DNA of 64,000 nt from Hevea brasiliensis (Eukaryota > Streptophyta > Magnoliopsida > Malpighiales > Euphorbiaceae), in the NCBI RefSeq assembly GCF_030052815.1, contig NC_079496.1:44913593-44977592 (forward strand), written 5' to 3'. The stretch's first letter is position 1. Every line of letters starts with the position of its first letter. The position numbers were made by a program, and so were the translations under genes. The notes below the pieces were generated by a model. That model worked only from the letters and a program-made list of their open reading frames with translations, made no database searches and had not been told where the DNA came from. Shown one piece after another: positions 32,812-44,192 of this stretch.

Positions 32812-32820
32812 TTTGTTCAG
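32812..32820 (+). promoter_or_regulatory. Candidate splice acceptor before element C gag
   Basis: TTTGTTCAG ends at 32820, 25 nt before the gag ATG. With the LTR donor at 29973 it would define a 2848-nt leader intron that removes most of the LTR and the primer site. Acceptors at the same place occur in A, B and D. Confidence 0.5.
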
Positions 32821-32845
32821 AGGGTATAATATCCTCTAATTGACT

Positions 32846-33960
32846 ATGGAAGAAGGGGATCGTTCAGCCGATCAATCAATAGAGGCTGAGGAACAAGGGG
32901 AAGCCCCAGTCCTTCACAATGTGAGTGGATTAGCCGCACCAGCCATCTCAGTACCGCAATTCCCTGCTCAGTTTGCTCAACAGATAGCTGCAATGTTCCA
33001 ACAGATGGTTGGTAATATGCCTACTCAAGCCCCACTACAGACACCAGTGGTACAACCAAAGCCTTCAGCTAGGCAATACGACAAGCTGATTAAATATGGG
33101 CCTACTGAGTTGTAGGGGATAGTAGATCCACTAGAGGCAGAACAATGGTTGGAGAGAATGGATAGGTGTTCAAGAAACTGCACTGCACAGACGAGCTAAG
33201 ATTTGAGTATTCAGTGTCACTACTACAGGGGGATGCATATGACTGGTGGAAAACCATTCCTCATAGTTCGGTGGAACCTCCAATGCTAACCTGGGATGAC
33301 TTTCTTCGGGAGTTCAAACAAAAATATGTCCCAGATGCCTATGTAGACCAGAAGCTACAGGAGTTCTTAAGTCTAAAATAGGGAAGTAGATCAATGGCAG
33401 AATATGAAAGGGAGTTTTCCCGCCTGAGCCACTATGCAGGAAGTCTCATTTCTACTAGTAGAGAAAGATGTAAGAGGTTTGAAACCGGCTTGAAGCCTAG
33501 TCTTAGACTACAAGTGGTTGGATTCAAACATAATAACTTCTCTAAGCTCATTTCTCAAGCACTTGAATTAGAAAGAATTGAGTCAGAAGAGGCCCCAGAG
33601 AAAAAGAAAACAGAGAAGACAGAAAAAGAGAAAGAGAGGAAGTCAGTAGATCAGAGTTCCAGTGGTCCTCTTGGAAAGAGGAAGAACTTTGGAGGACACA
33701 ACAGGGGTGGTAAAAAGTCTGGTAGGGGAAGATTTTCGGGACAGAAACCTCCTCTATCTAGTCAGCAGACTACCAGAAATTCCTAGCCTCCCCGTCAATG
33801 TGAAACTTGTGGAAGAAATCATGGTGGGATATGCTACAAGGCCATAGGAGCCTATTATAATTGCAGGGGTACAGGACACATTGCCAAAGATTGCACCAAT
33901 GCCCGTAGAGTTGGGCCACCTCCTACTACTGCAGAAGGGTCAGTTCAGAATCTTGCCACC
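32846..33960 (+). pseudogene. Element C gag, broken
   Basis: ATG at 32846 (MEEGDRSADQSIEAE). Pieces: QFAQQIAAMFQQMVGNMP, KLIKYGPTEL then a TAG, WLERMDR, a one-base loss near 33163, KKLHCTDELRFEYSVSLLQ, DAYDWWKTIP, FLREFKQKYVPDAYVD, MAEYEREFSRLSHYAGSL, a Lys/Glu-rich basic stretch, and zinc knuckles (CETCGRNHGGIC; YYNCRGTGHIAKDC, in which the first Cys is Tyr). The capsid is complete, unlike in B and D. At least three stops and one shift. Family role: particle assembly. Confidence 0.88.
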
Positions 33961-34029
33961 AGAGGTTCACAACCACCTAGCAGAGGTAGGTGCAGGGGTA
34001 GAGGTAGTCCATCAGGCAGCCAAGGCACA

Positions 34030-34560
34030 GTGAATCAGTCAGAGCAAGGTAGTGCTTCAGTCAGAATCTACACAATGAGACAAAGAGAAGAAGCTGAGAC
34101 ATCTGATATTGTGGCTGGTACCTTCTCAACTTTTAATCAAGATGTGTTTGTGTTATTTGAACCGTGTTCTACCCACTCCTATGTGAGTGCTAGCATCATT
34201 GATTGCATTGCTGTTCCGTGTACAAAAATGGACTTTGAGGTGCTAGTAACAAGTCCACTAGGACAAGAGGTCAGGGTCAATAGAATGTATAGGGATTGTC
34301 CTTTGGTGATCCAAGGATATACTTTTCTGTCTGATCTCATTGAAATACCCTTCAGAGATTATGATATCATCTTGGGCATGGATTGGTTAGCCAGGCATCA
34401 TGCCATGATTGACTGTAGACTGAAGACAGTCACTTTTGGTCTCCCTCAGTACAGTGATGTGGTAATACATGGGAAGAGGCAGCTATAGCCATCAAACATT
34501 ATTTCAGCTGCACTAGCTAGAAAAATGATCAGAAAGGGGTGTGAAGCATACTTGGCACAT
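34030..34560 (+). pseudogene. Element C protease, catalytic Asp lost
   Basis: Gag tail (YTMRQREEAETSDIVAGTFS) then protease: VLFEPCSTHSYVSASI, where DSG is expected, so the catalytic Asp is replaced (Glu-Pro-Cys). It then shows LGQEVRVNRMYRDCPLVIQG and DYDIILGMDWLARHHAMID. A TAG follows GKRQL at 34486-34488. Compare A (DPGS) and E (DSGS), which keep the Asp. Confidence 0.88.
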
Positions 34561-35520
34561 GTGGTAGACACCCAAGTGGGGAGCCTAGCATTGAGGGACA
34601 TCCCTAGAGTATATGACTTTCCAAATGTGTTTCCTAATGAATTGCCAGGATTACCTCCAGAAAAAGAGGTGCAGTTTGAGATTAATGTTATGCCTAGTGT
34701 GGATCCAATCTCCATAACACCATACAGAATGGCACCAGTAGAATTGAAGGAGTTGAAGTTATAGTTGCAAGAACTACTTGAAAAAGGCTTCATCTGCCCT
34801 AGTGTGTCACCTTGGGGAGGGCCAGTATTGTTTGTTAAGAAGAAAGATGGCGCTTTCCGCCTATGTATTGACTACCGGTAGTTGAATAAGGTGACAATAA
34901 AGAATAGATATCCATTACCTCGCATTGATGATCTGTTTGATCAGTTGAAGGGTGCAGCTGTGTTCTCCAAAATTAATTTGTGATCTGATTATTATCAGTT
35001 GAAAATACAAGAGCAGAGTATTCCAAAAACTGCTTTCAGAACTTGATATGGCCACTATGAGTTTTTGGTAATGCCATTCGGATTAACTAATGCTCCAGCT
35101 GCTTTTATGGATCTGATGAACACTATCTTCAGACCATACCTCTACCAATTTGTGGTGGTGTTTATTGATGATATTTTGACATATTCGAGGAATGCAGAAG
35201 AGCATGACAGACATCTGTGGATTTTACTACAGACCTTAAAAGAGAAACAGCTATACGCCAAATTGTCAAAATGTGAATTTTGGCTAAAAGAAATCTCTTT
35301 CTTGGGACACGTTGTGTCAGCTGAAGGGATCAAGGTAGATTCCAACAAGGTAGAAGCTATCCTTAATTAGAAGCCACCCAGGAATATCACAAAAATTCAC
35401 AATTTTCTAGGCTTAGCTAGATACTACCGCTATTTTGTGAAAGGGTTTTCTATGTTGGCTTCTCTACTGACCAAGCTGCTTCAGAAAGATGTGAAATTTC
35501 AGTGGATGGTTAATGCCAAC
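34561..35520 (+). pseudogene. Element C reverse transcriptase
   Basis: DIPRVYDFPNVFPNELPGLP, PYRMAPVELKELKL, then [30 protein letters not shown] then [24 protein letters not shown] then TGA, FRT then [22 protein letters not shown], active site [33 protein letters not shown]. All RT motifs are recognisable, including FIDD. At least five stops occur, each one transition from a sense codon (Gln, Arg or Trp). Confidence 0.92.
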
Positions 35521-35579
35521 AGAGTTTTGATGAGTTAAAGAGGTGTTTGACTGAAGCTCCGATCCTTACTTTACCTACC

Positions 35580-35950
35580 CCGGGTAAAGAATACACAGTT
35601 TATAGTGATGCTTCTCACAATGGGTTAGGCTGTGTACTGATGCAAGATTAGAATGTCATTGCTTATGCATCACGCCAACTAAAACTGCACGAGAGGAACT
35701 ATCCGACACATGACTTAGAGCTAGCAGCTATTGTTTTTGCTTTGAAGATTTGTAGACATTACTTATATGGGGAGAAGTGTTATATCTACACAGATCACAA
35801 GAGCTTGAAGTATTTGGGCACTCAAAAAGAATTGAACTTGAGACAGAGGAGATGGTTAGAACTGATTAAAGACTATGATTGCTTAATAGATTATCAGCCA
35901 AGGAAAGCAAATGTGGTGGTTGACACCTTAAGTCACAAGACTATGGCAAG
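35580..35950 (+). pseudogene. Element C RNase H
   Basis: [18 protein letters not shown] (then TAG), [35 protein letters not shown] and [12 protein letters not shown]. The catalytic Asp, Glu and Asp are visible; the terminal ADALSR motif has become VDTLSH. The link to RT around 35510-35580 is shifted. Confidence 0.9.
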
Positions 35951-36119
35951 TCTCAGAGTTTCTCCTTTGTCCATGGTACATGAGTTGAAAGCACAGCATG
36001 CCAGTTTGGAGATTGATAATGAGGGACAGACAGTAGTTGCGTGGCATGTACAGCCAGTGTTGATTGATCAGATCAGAATGGCTACTCAGAATGATGAAAA
36101 ATATCAGAAGCTACTGAAA

Positions 36120-37236
36120 GAAGTCTAGAAGGGCAAGAAACTTGAATTCTCTATGAGAGATGATGGTTTATTGCTACATCAGGATAGAATGTGCATTCCT
36201 AATGATGTGGAATTAAGACAGATCATTATGAAGGAAGCATATGAGTCTCCTTTTGCTATGCATCCTGGTGGAACTAAAATGTACAGAGGGCTGAAATAGT
36301 AATACTGGTGGATGGGTATGAAAAGGGATGTAGCTGATTTTGTTTTCCAATGCCTAACTTGTCAATAAGTGAAGGCAGAACATCAAGTACCAGCTGGTTT
36401 ATTACATCCATTGCCAGTATCAGAGTGGAAATGGGAACGGATAACTATGGATTTTGAGATGGGACTTCCGAGGACAAAGAATAGCCATGATGTAGTATGG
36501 GTTATAATTGACAGACTGACCAAGTCTGCTCACTTTCTGCCAGTTCGGATGGACTATAGCCTGGAAAGATTGGCCAAATTGTACATAGATGAGATTGTAA
36601 GATTACATGGAGTGCCAGTATTGATTGTATCAGATAGAGATCCTAGGTTCACTTCTAGATTTTGGGGTAGTCTTCAAAGAGCCCTAGGAACTAGATTGAA
36701 CTTTAGCACGACATTCCACCCACAGATAGATGGCCAGTCTGAGAGGGTAATTCAAATATTGGAGGATATGCTAAGGGCTTGTGTGATTGAGTTTGAAGGT
36801 AGTTGGGATACACACTTGCCTTTGATTGGGTTTGCTTATAGCAACAAGTACCAATCAAGCATTGGGATGCCTCTATATGAAACTTTGTATGGAAGAAAGT
36901 GTAGAACTCCCTTATGTTGGGATGAGGTAGGTGAAAGAAAGATGATTTGGCCAGAAATTGTTCAGCAGACAGAGGAAAAGATCAGATTGATTAGAGATTA
37001 ACTGAAGGCTGCATCAGACCGTCAGAAGTCCTATATTGATCTGAAGAGAAGAGATATTGAATATGCAATGGGTGATAAGGTATTCCTCAAAGTTTCTCCT
37101 TGGAAGAGAATTATGAGATTTAGCAGAAAGGGGAAACTGAGTCCTCGCTTTATCGGACCATATGAGGTTCTGGAAAGAGTGGGTCCTTTGGCATATCGGT
37201 TGGCATTACCTCCATAGCTAGAAAGGTACACAGTGT
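36120..37236 (+). pseudogene. Element C integrase
   Basis: Zinc-binding region KEAYESPFAMHPGGTKMYRG and QCLTCQ (first His replaced by Tyr), core RITMDFEMGLP (Asp), [15 protein letters not shown] (Asp), [18 protein letters not shown] (Glu), then DRQKSYIDLKRRDIEY, GDKVFLKVSPWKR and LSPRFIGPYEVLERVGP. The codons for VIQ-ILED are contiguous here, with no insert, unlike in A and D. Stops occur near 36120, 36298, 36366, 36999 and 37216, and the end is shifted into the chromodomain. Confidence 0.92.
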
Positions 37237-37243
37237 CTTCCAT

Positions 37244-37489
37244 GTGTCCATGTTAAGGAGGTACAGATCTGACTCATCTTATGTTCAATTAGTTGAAGAG
37301 GTTGAGGTAAATCCGGACCTTTCATATGAAGAAGAACCCATAGAGATTCTGGCATATGAGGTGAAGCAGCTGAGGAACAAACAGATATCCCTGGTTAAAG
37401 TGCTGTGGAACTATCATTCAGACCAGAAAGCTACTTGGGAATGTGAAGAGGACATAAGGAGACAGCACCCACAACTGTTCAAAGAGTAA
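37244..37489 (+). pseudogene. Element C chromodomain
   Basis: MSMLRRYRSDSSYVQLVEEV, DLSYEEEPIEILAYEVKQLR, NKQISLVKVLWNYHSDQKAT and WECEEDIRRQHPQLFKE, then a stop just before the purine tract. It follows the Tekay chromodomain pattern (I/V L in the first strand, LVKVLW, ATWE). Confidence 0.9.
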
Positions 37490-37525
37490 AACAAGGTAAA
37501 ATTTTGAGACAAAATTTATTTTAAT

Positions 37526-37536
37526 GGGGGGAGAAT
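37526..37536 (+). other. Polypurine tract of element C
   Basis: GGGGGGAGAAT directly before TGTAACACCC, after ACAAAATTTATTTTAA. Confidence 0.9.
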
Positions 37537-40500
37537 TGTAACACCCTTATATTTGGTAGTGCATTCTACTGTTCCGGTGACCAGTGTCTGTCCGGACAGT
37601 TAGAATGCTTGGAACTACACTTAAATGTTAATGAGGAGACATGAAATAATGAAATACAATAGAGGAAAATACAAGAAAAATAAAGGAAAAATAAAAGCAA
37701 TGAAATGTAACTAAGTTAAACGAGCCAAAAACTGTAGCGATGGGTGATCGCATCGGGAAGTTGCGGCAAAGACCGTTGACTAGCCCTGGACCACGAAAAA
37801 CCCTAGGAAATATTTTTAAGACTTAAATAAACATATATTGAAGTATAAATGACATTGAAAATATCAAAGAAAAATTAAAAATTGAGAAACCGACAAAAAT
37901 CGGTGTTACCGAAAAATTCGAAATACAACCCGAAGAAGGGCATTTTGGTCAATTGACACACCGAGTTGCCTTTTGACCTAAATTTTCATTAAAAATAAAT
38001 GATATTAAACTTTGAAAATGCCATGAAAATTAAAAGTGTGGTACATATTATAAATAGTGAAAGTGTAGTAGCAAAATTGCAAAATTGTGAAACTTTAATT
38101 AATTAAACCTTAAAACTAAGTTAGTGCTCCACTAAAGGGAATTAGTGGACATATAGTATAGCATATTGGGATAGAAAATCTGTCATCTTTAACCTCACAA
38201 ACAAACCAGCCAAAAACCACCCCAAGAAGTTCCTCCATGGCCGAACTTGAAGGACCTCCATGCATCCATGATCCAAGCTTCCATTTATTAAGGTTTGTTC
38301 ATTAAAAGTGATCACCACATCATGGGAAACATATAGGCAGCAAAAGGAAGAAGGAATTTTGAAGATTTACAAGCTTGGAAAAAGTTAGATTCAAGGTAAG
38401 TGCTCATTTCCTCTCCCATTTTTCATTAATGTTTGTCTTGGTGTTGAGATAAGTTGATTTGTTAAAGAAATTGAAAGTTTTGATGAATATGGACAAAGCT
38501 TCAAATCGGTAGCCATGAAATATCAAGGCTAATGAATTATTTCTTCATGTAAATGGTGTTTTGAGGTGTTGATTTAAGTGCTTAAATGTATAGGAGTGAT
38601 TTACCATGTATATAGTTTGAATTGTAAGTTTGAAAATTGAAAATGGAAGCTTGATGTATATGTGTAACTTGGGCAGCCTTATGGTGAAGATTGGATGTGT
38701 TTGATTCATGAAAATTTTGTTAAATTAGTGTACTAAAAGTGGTAGCATATTTATATGATTTAGTAGTTAATATATATGTAATTTGATGATGCAAGTTATA
38801 TGTAATGGTTAGGAGCATTATGTGGATATATTGTTTAGAATTGGATATTGTGAATTGGAAGTGTAATTAGTGCATTGTAAATTGGTTATGTTCTGCCAAA
38901 ATGACTATAATGTAAAGTGATGAATGGTTGTGGTATGATACAAATGTAGAATTAGGTTTGAAAAGTGAAGTATAGTTAGTTGAATGTGTGATTGGTTGAT
39001 GCTTTAAAAATGTGTTTAGGGCAGTATGTGTTTTTGGCTATAAATAGAATTGTGTGACTCCAATTGGTATGAGACCAATTGGAGGTGAAATTAGGCACAA
39101 AATGTGCCAACTTTCATGTTATAAGCCTACCTAAATTCTGTCTAGAAAGTGACATGAAAATTGACCAAATCCGGATTGGTGACTTTGCAAACCTGAAAAT
39201 TGACCATTTGAACAGTAGTCAGTATTTTAGCCATAACTCACTCAAAACAGATCCAAATGACCTGAAATTTATATGGTTGGAAAGCTTAGACATATGGCCA
39301 TAATTTTGGTTAAGACCACCAAACCCAGAAATGACCATAAGCAAGTCAAAATGCTTGCACAATTTTGGGTATAAAACCTGCCAGAGTTGGAAATTAAAAG
39401 TAACCTAAGTTTGCCATTTTAGTGCAACCTGTCCAGCATTGGTAAAATGACCATAACTTGGTCTAGTAAACTCCAAATGACCTAAAATTTGTGGCAAAAT
39501 TTCAATAAGACATAGACCTACAAGTTTGTAATTCTGACTAGAACCTAGAAACTAAGGGAACTAGGTCATCTGGCTAAGTCAATATAGCATACCAAAATCC
39601 AATAAATTGCAATAAAATGCAATACACTTGAAAATGAAATTGGTAACATATACCAACACTAAAGGACTATAAAATGTGATATATTGGTAACATTAAAATT
39701 AATTCACCTAGTGTGTATTAAAGGTCAATATTATAGGTTGACTAATGAAATGAATTGAAGGGAATAGTACTAAGAAAATTAGATATTAGATTTTGTTGTT
39801 AGAAACAATTTAAATGAGTACTAAAACACTTTAAATTGTGTGTTTCAGTTAGCAAAGACTCAGGGAAGGAGAAAGAACCACTGAGTCAAGGCCAAGAGGC
39901 TATTGATCAGGGGTTTGTGCACAACAGTTATTATTTTAAAATTTTCAATTGAAATAAATTATGACAATTTGTATGTTATTGCTTAAATTGTGGAAAATTT
40001 GTTTGAATGATATTTGATAGATACTTATTGCTTGAAAAATATTGCAAATGGTTTGAAACCACTTCTATCATGTATATTGATTGAATTCCTCATTAGCTTG
40101 TCTAGTGGGACGAATTGGCTTTGAATTCCCTCTCTAACTGAAGTGCTGAGGTGTGTGCCATTTGAGGACGAATAGGATGAGTACTCATATAATTGCTAGC
40201 TAGCTATGTTGTTCCTCATTAGCCATTGGCTTTTGGGACGAATTGGACTTTGGAATCAGGATTAAGCTGTGTGTGTGATTTATTGATATTCATTGAGACA
40301 TTGTGAAATGGAGTTTAATTCTTTATGACATTCTCTGTCTTTTGAATTTAACTATGATTTTAAGTATCCACAGTTTATATGATTTATGGTTTATAGTTTT
40401 AAATTGCATTTTCTTAATGTTGTGTACCACTGAGACATTGGCTCAGCGATAGCTTTTTCATTGCTGTCACAGGTAGACAGACAGATAGAGCAGCAGAGTA

Positions 40501-41080
40501 GGCTGCTTGTGCTACACTTTTGGCATTTTACCGGGTATATTGAGTATACCACCTCCTTGTAATTTCTGTTGTAATGTATGTGAATTGTATATATATATTG
40601 TACTTAGTCTTGAGCAGTTGTAAACTAAAGTTGTAATATATTTATTTCTTATCTCAACTTTTGAACTACTCAATCATTTTCTAGTCGATCTTTGGGAATA
40701 CTAAAAATTAATGTTGAATTGAGTTTGAAAAATATTGAGAAATTTATTTGTGTTAAACTATTATTGGAGTTTGGGATTGAACAAATATATTGGAAGTGTT
40801 TTTTACAGGTTTTTGAAGAACTATTTTATTCAAAAAATAGATGGCACTCTGCCAAAATTTTTACAGAAATTATTGATACTTCAGATGTGTTATTTGGTTT
40901 CACTTCAGTTAAAAAATTTTTTTAACACCTAGCAAAAGTGCTCACCACTGTAAAAAGAAATAAGAAAAGGTTTAAAATCCCTTGTAGTGTATCTAATGGG
41001 TTATCAATAGATGAAGTTGGGTAATTTATTAGGTATACTACGGGATCATGTTATGCCTTACGGAGGGGTAAGGTGTGACA
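37537..41080 (+). repeat. Element C 3' LTR
   Basis: Starts TGTAACACCC, ends AAGGTGTGACA, then TSD TCCTT. 5S-like block at 37713-37766 (GATGGGTGATC, one change from the 5' copy), splice donor GT at 38396, hairpin at 40430-40446. It ends with the same GGCATAACATGATCCCGTAG sequence (reverse sense) as the solo LTR at 19207. Confidence 0.93.
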
Positions 41081-43287
41081 TCCTTCATGGAAGTTGTTGC
41101 TCTATGTCTTACCTTTATTTTCCTTTTTGAATCATGTCAATTTGATTTTTAGAACTCAAGTTATGGTCGGATAACCAAAACTGACTCATTTCCAGATTCT
41201 AGTTCCATAACTGGGTGGCTTTTGGACTTAGAGTTTACCTAATTAATGGAACATGTTGCAGTCACTTTTAGGCATGGTGATCTTCATAAACGTTGTTTCC
41301 CTATGTCTTATGATCACTTATAATTTTTAATCACAAATTTTCAAGTTTTGTGGAGTTATTTACGGCCAAATAACTGATCTAGGCTCATGTACCCTGTGCC
41401 AATAGGGGCTCAGTTCAGGACAGTGATTGTAGGTCACTTTTTGAGGTTCTTACAAGCTTAATTTGAGGAAGGTCTGTAAAATACATTTGTAGCCCTGTCT
41501 CTCAGGTATCTAGAAAGGTATGGCTCATCTCAATTGGATTTTTCTAGTGAGAGTTATGACTAAAAGATTGTTCTGGGGTCAAGTGAAGTTTGGTCAGATT
41601 GCAGGTTTTAATACAGTGATTTGTTCTAACTATTTGACCTAATTCTTTAGATTTTTGGGTTTTGGTCAAAATACCAATTTTGTAGGTCTGTGTCTTGTGG
41701 ATATTTTTTCACTGGTTTTATTGCATTTTAGTTCTTGTAGATCAAGTTATGGCCATTTTGACAAAACTGGTTGGGTGAGTTCATGTCCAGCAGTTTATGG
41801 GCAACACTGGTCTGGACAGTTTTGTGACCCAACTTTGGCTAGTAATTTGGTTTGGTTTTTGGCATTTTCTGGGTTCAGTGGTCTTCATGAAAATTGTAGC
41901 CCTATATCTAAGCTTTCAAATGGTATCAAATTCAGGTTATTTGGACCAATATAGAGGGAGTTATGACCAAAAGACTTATTACTGTTCATATGGTGAAATT
42001 CAGGGTTCACATTGTAGGAAATCCGGATTTGGTCACTTTTTAGGTCACTTTCTAAGCAAAATTTTGGCATGACCTCCACTTGAAAATTGGTCTATTATAG
42101 GTCATATTTCACCTCCAATTGGCCTTATACCAATTAGGGTCACACAATTTCATTTATAGCCTAAAATGTATATTACCCTCAACAAACACAACCTACACAA
42201 AATAGCACTCCCAATAATTCATTTGTCCTCTAACTTCCTTACTTCAATTTGACATTCAAGGCACTTCTAAATATCATCAACACATCTCAACGATCCCAAT
42301 TGTAAGGTATAATACAAAAATATCAAAGTTAGGTCAAACCCTAACTAACAATTTCAACCTCATAAAATATCAATGTAAATCAACTTCTAATACTTATAAA
42401 TGCATCAACCAACATCATTAAATCACTTTATATACATTAAAGTCATCAAAGACCCTCACGTACCATGGGTACCGAAATTTACTTCCTTCATAATTCACCA
42501 ATTTCTTTTAGTTTCTTATAATTTTCACTTCATTTTAACCTTAACTCAAGGATTAATAAAGGGAGAAAAGAAGATTAGGCACTAACCTCTTGTGACCCAC
42601 TTCAAACTTCAACCTTTCTTCTTCTTATGGGTATCTAAAGCTTCCCTATGGAGTGGGCTAAATTTTTAATGAAGAGAGGTTAAGGTTTTATGGGGAGGAA
42701 GCTTGGGAAATCAAGCTTTGAAAAAGAAGAAAATGGAGAGAAAGAGCTTCCATGGTGGCCGGCTCAAAGGAGGGAGAAAAGAGATGAGGAAGATGACTTG
42801 GTAGGTAGATTTTATCTCTTGTGCCATTTATATATTCTATAATTATTGTACCTTAGTCTTTATTTTATGTCATAAGCTTTTTTTTTTCTCTTCTTGTTTT
42901 TCCTATTTCAATTTCGTAAACTTATAATTTTAATTTATGTTAATTATTTCATTCTCTAAATTTTAATTAAAATGACTAAAATGCCCTTCATAGTGCATAT
43001 TGGGTTATTTTTATTATTTTTGTACCAATTAATAAATTCTTCTTAAAATTTATTTTATTTTCTCTAAATTTTCTTTAACATCTTTAATGTCATTTTTACC
43101 TAAATAAACCTTAAAATTGGGTCCCAAAATTATTTCCTATATTTATTAAATTTTCTTTATATTTATTTCATCAATTTATGCTTCCTCACTATAGTTTAAG
43201 TGTAGTTCCAGACATTCTGGCTGTCCGAACAAATATTAGTCATCAGAACAGTAGAATGTACGGACTACCTATGGTAAGGGCATTACA
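41081..43287 (-). repeat. Element D 3' LTR remnant
   Basis: Ends GGGCATTACA next to a purine tract; the other end is lost at the Athila junction (29083). It holds about six degenerate copies of the LTR module (41085-42160), a splice donor (G at 42586) and the LTR start box (about 43287-43200, AGCCAGAATGTCTGGAA in element sense). The 5S-like block present in all other LTRs that span this part is missing here; the sequence at 43060-43190 is AT-rich filler. Confidence 0.82.
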
Positions 43288-43300
43288 ATTCTTCCCCTCT
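43288..43300 (-). other. Polypurine tract of element D
   Basis: The minus strand reads AGAGGGGAAGAAT before the LTR, after CGAGGACGAAATTTTATTT. Confidence 0.8.
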
Positions 43301-43344
43301 AAATAAAATTTCGTCCTCGAAATTTACCTGATGTGAAGAGCTGA

Positions 43345-43545
43345 GGGAACTACTGCCTCATCATCTCCTCTCTCTCCTATGTAGCTTTTTTCGTGTTGTG
43401 GTGTCTCCACAAGACTTTCACTAATGTGATCCTCTTGTTTCTGAGTTCTTTCACTTTCTGTGCCAAGATTCTGACTGATTCTTCTTCATATGTTAAATCA
43501 GGTTGTACAATTATCTCCTCTGCTGAAATGACATGTGAAGGATAT
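43345..43545 (-). pseudogene. Element D chromodomain, split from integrase by E
   Basis: The minus strand encodes ISAEEIIVQPDLTYEEESV, RILAQKVKELRNKRITLVKV and LWRHHNTKKAT, then TAG in place of the Trp codon. Its upstream partner (MLRKYRSYL) lies at 53181 on the far side of element E; GATAT is duplicated at the break. Confidence 0.87.
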
Positions 43546-44184
43546 TGTAACACCCTTATATTTGGCAGTGCGTTCTACTATTTTAGTGATCAGTGTCTGT
43601 CTGGATAGCTAGAATGCCTGGAATTACACTTAAATGTTAGTGAGGAGACATGAAATAATGAAATACAATAGAGGAAAATATAAGAAAAACAAAGGAAAAA
43701 TAAGAACAATGAAATGTGACTAAGTTAATCGAGCCAAACCCATAGCGATGGGTGACCACACCGGGAAGTTGCGGCGAGGACCGTTGACTAGCCCTGGACT
43801 GCGGGAAACCCTGAAAAGTATTTTTGGGACTTAAATAAACATCTATTGAGGTATAAATGACATTAGAAATATCAAACAAAAATTAATTAATTAGTACTAA
43901 GAAAAACGAAAAATCGAAAAACCGACAAAAATCGGTGTTTTTGAAAAATCGGGAATACAAACTAAATAGGGGAATTTTGGTCAATTGACACCTAGAGTTG
44001 ACTTTTGACCTAAATGTCCATAAAAATAAGTGGTATTACATTTTGAAATTTTAATGAAAAACAGGAAATTTGACATATAATATAAATAGTGAAAGATTGA
44101 GGGTATAATTACAATTTAAGGGACTTTGGATTAATTAATGTTTTAATCAACATTAGTGCTCCACTAAGTGTGATTTAGTGGACC

Positions 44185-44192
44185 TATATAAG
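44185..44192 (+). promoter_or_regulatory. TATA box in the E 5' LTR
   Basis: TATATAAG in GTGGACC...CC, repeated at 50152-50159 in the 3' LTR. The C LTRs have a decayed version (GGACATATAGTATAG). It lies about 410 bp downstream of the 5S-like block and about 230 bp upstream of the splice donor. Confidence 0.6.

Larger units (their letters stand above)
29092..41080 (+). mobile_element. Element C: complete but decayed Tekay-type chromovirus
   Basis: 12.0 kb, plus strand, flanked by TCCTT at 29087-29091 and 41081-41085. 5' LTR, primer site, gag, protease, RT, RNase H, integrase, chromodomain, purine tract and 3' LTR are all present. Many stops, mostly CAG to TAG or CGA to TGA changes, disable it. 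The two LTRs differ at roughly a dozen sites in their first 180 bp, mostly C/T or A/G. Confidence 0.95.
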
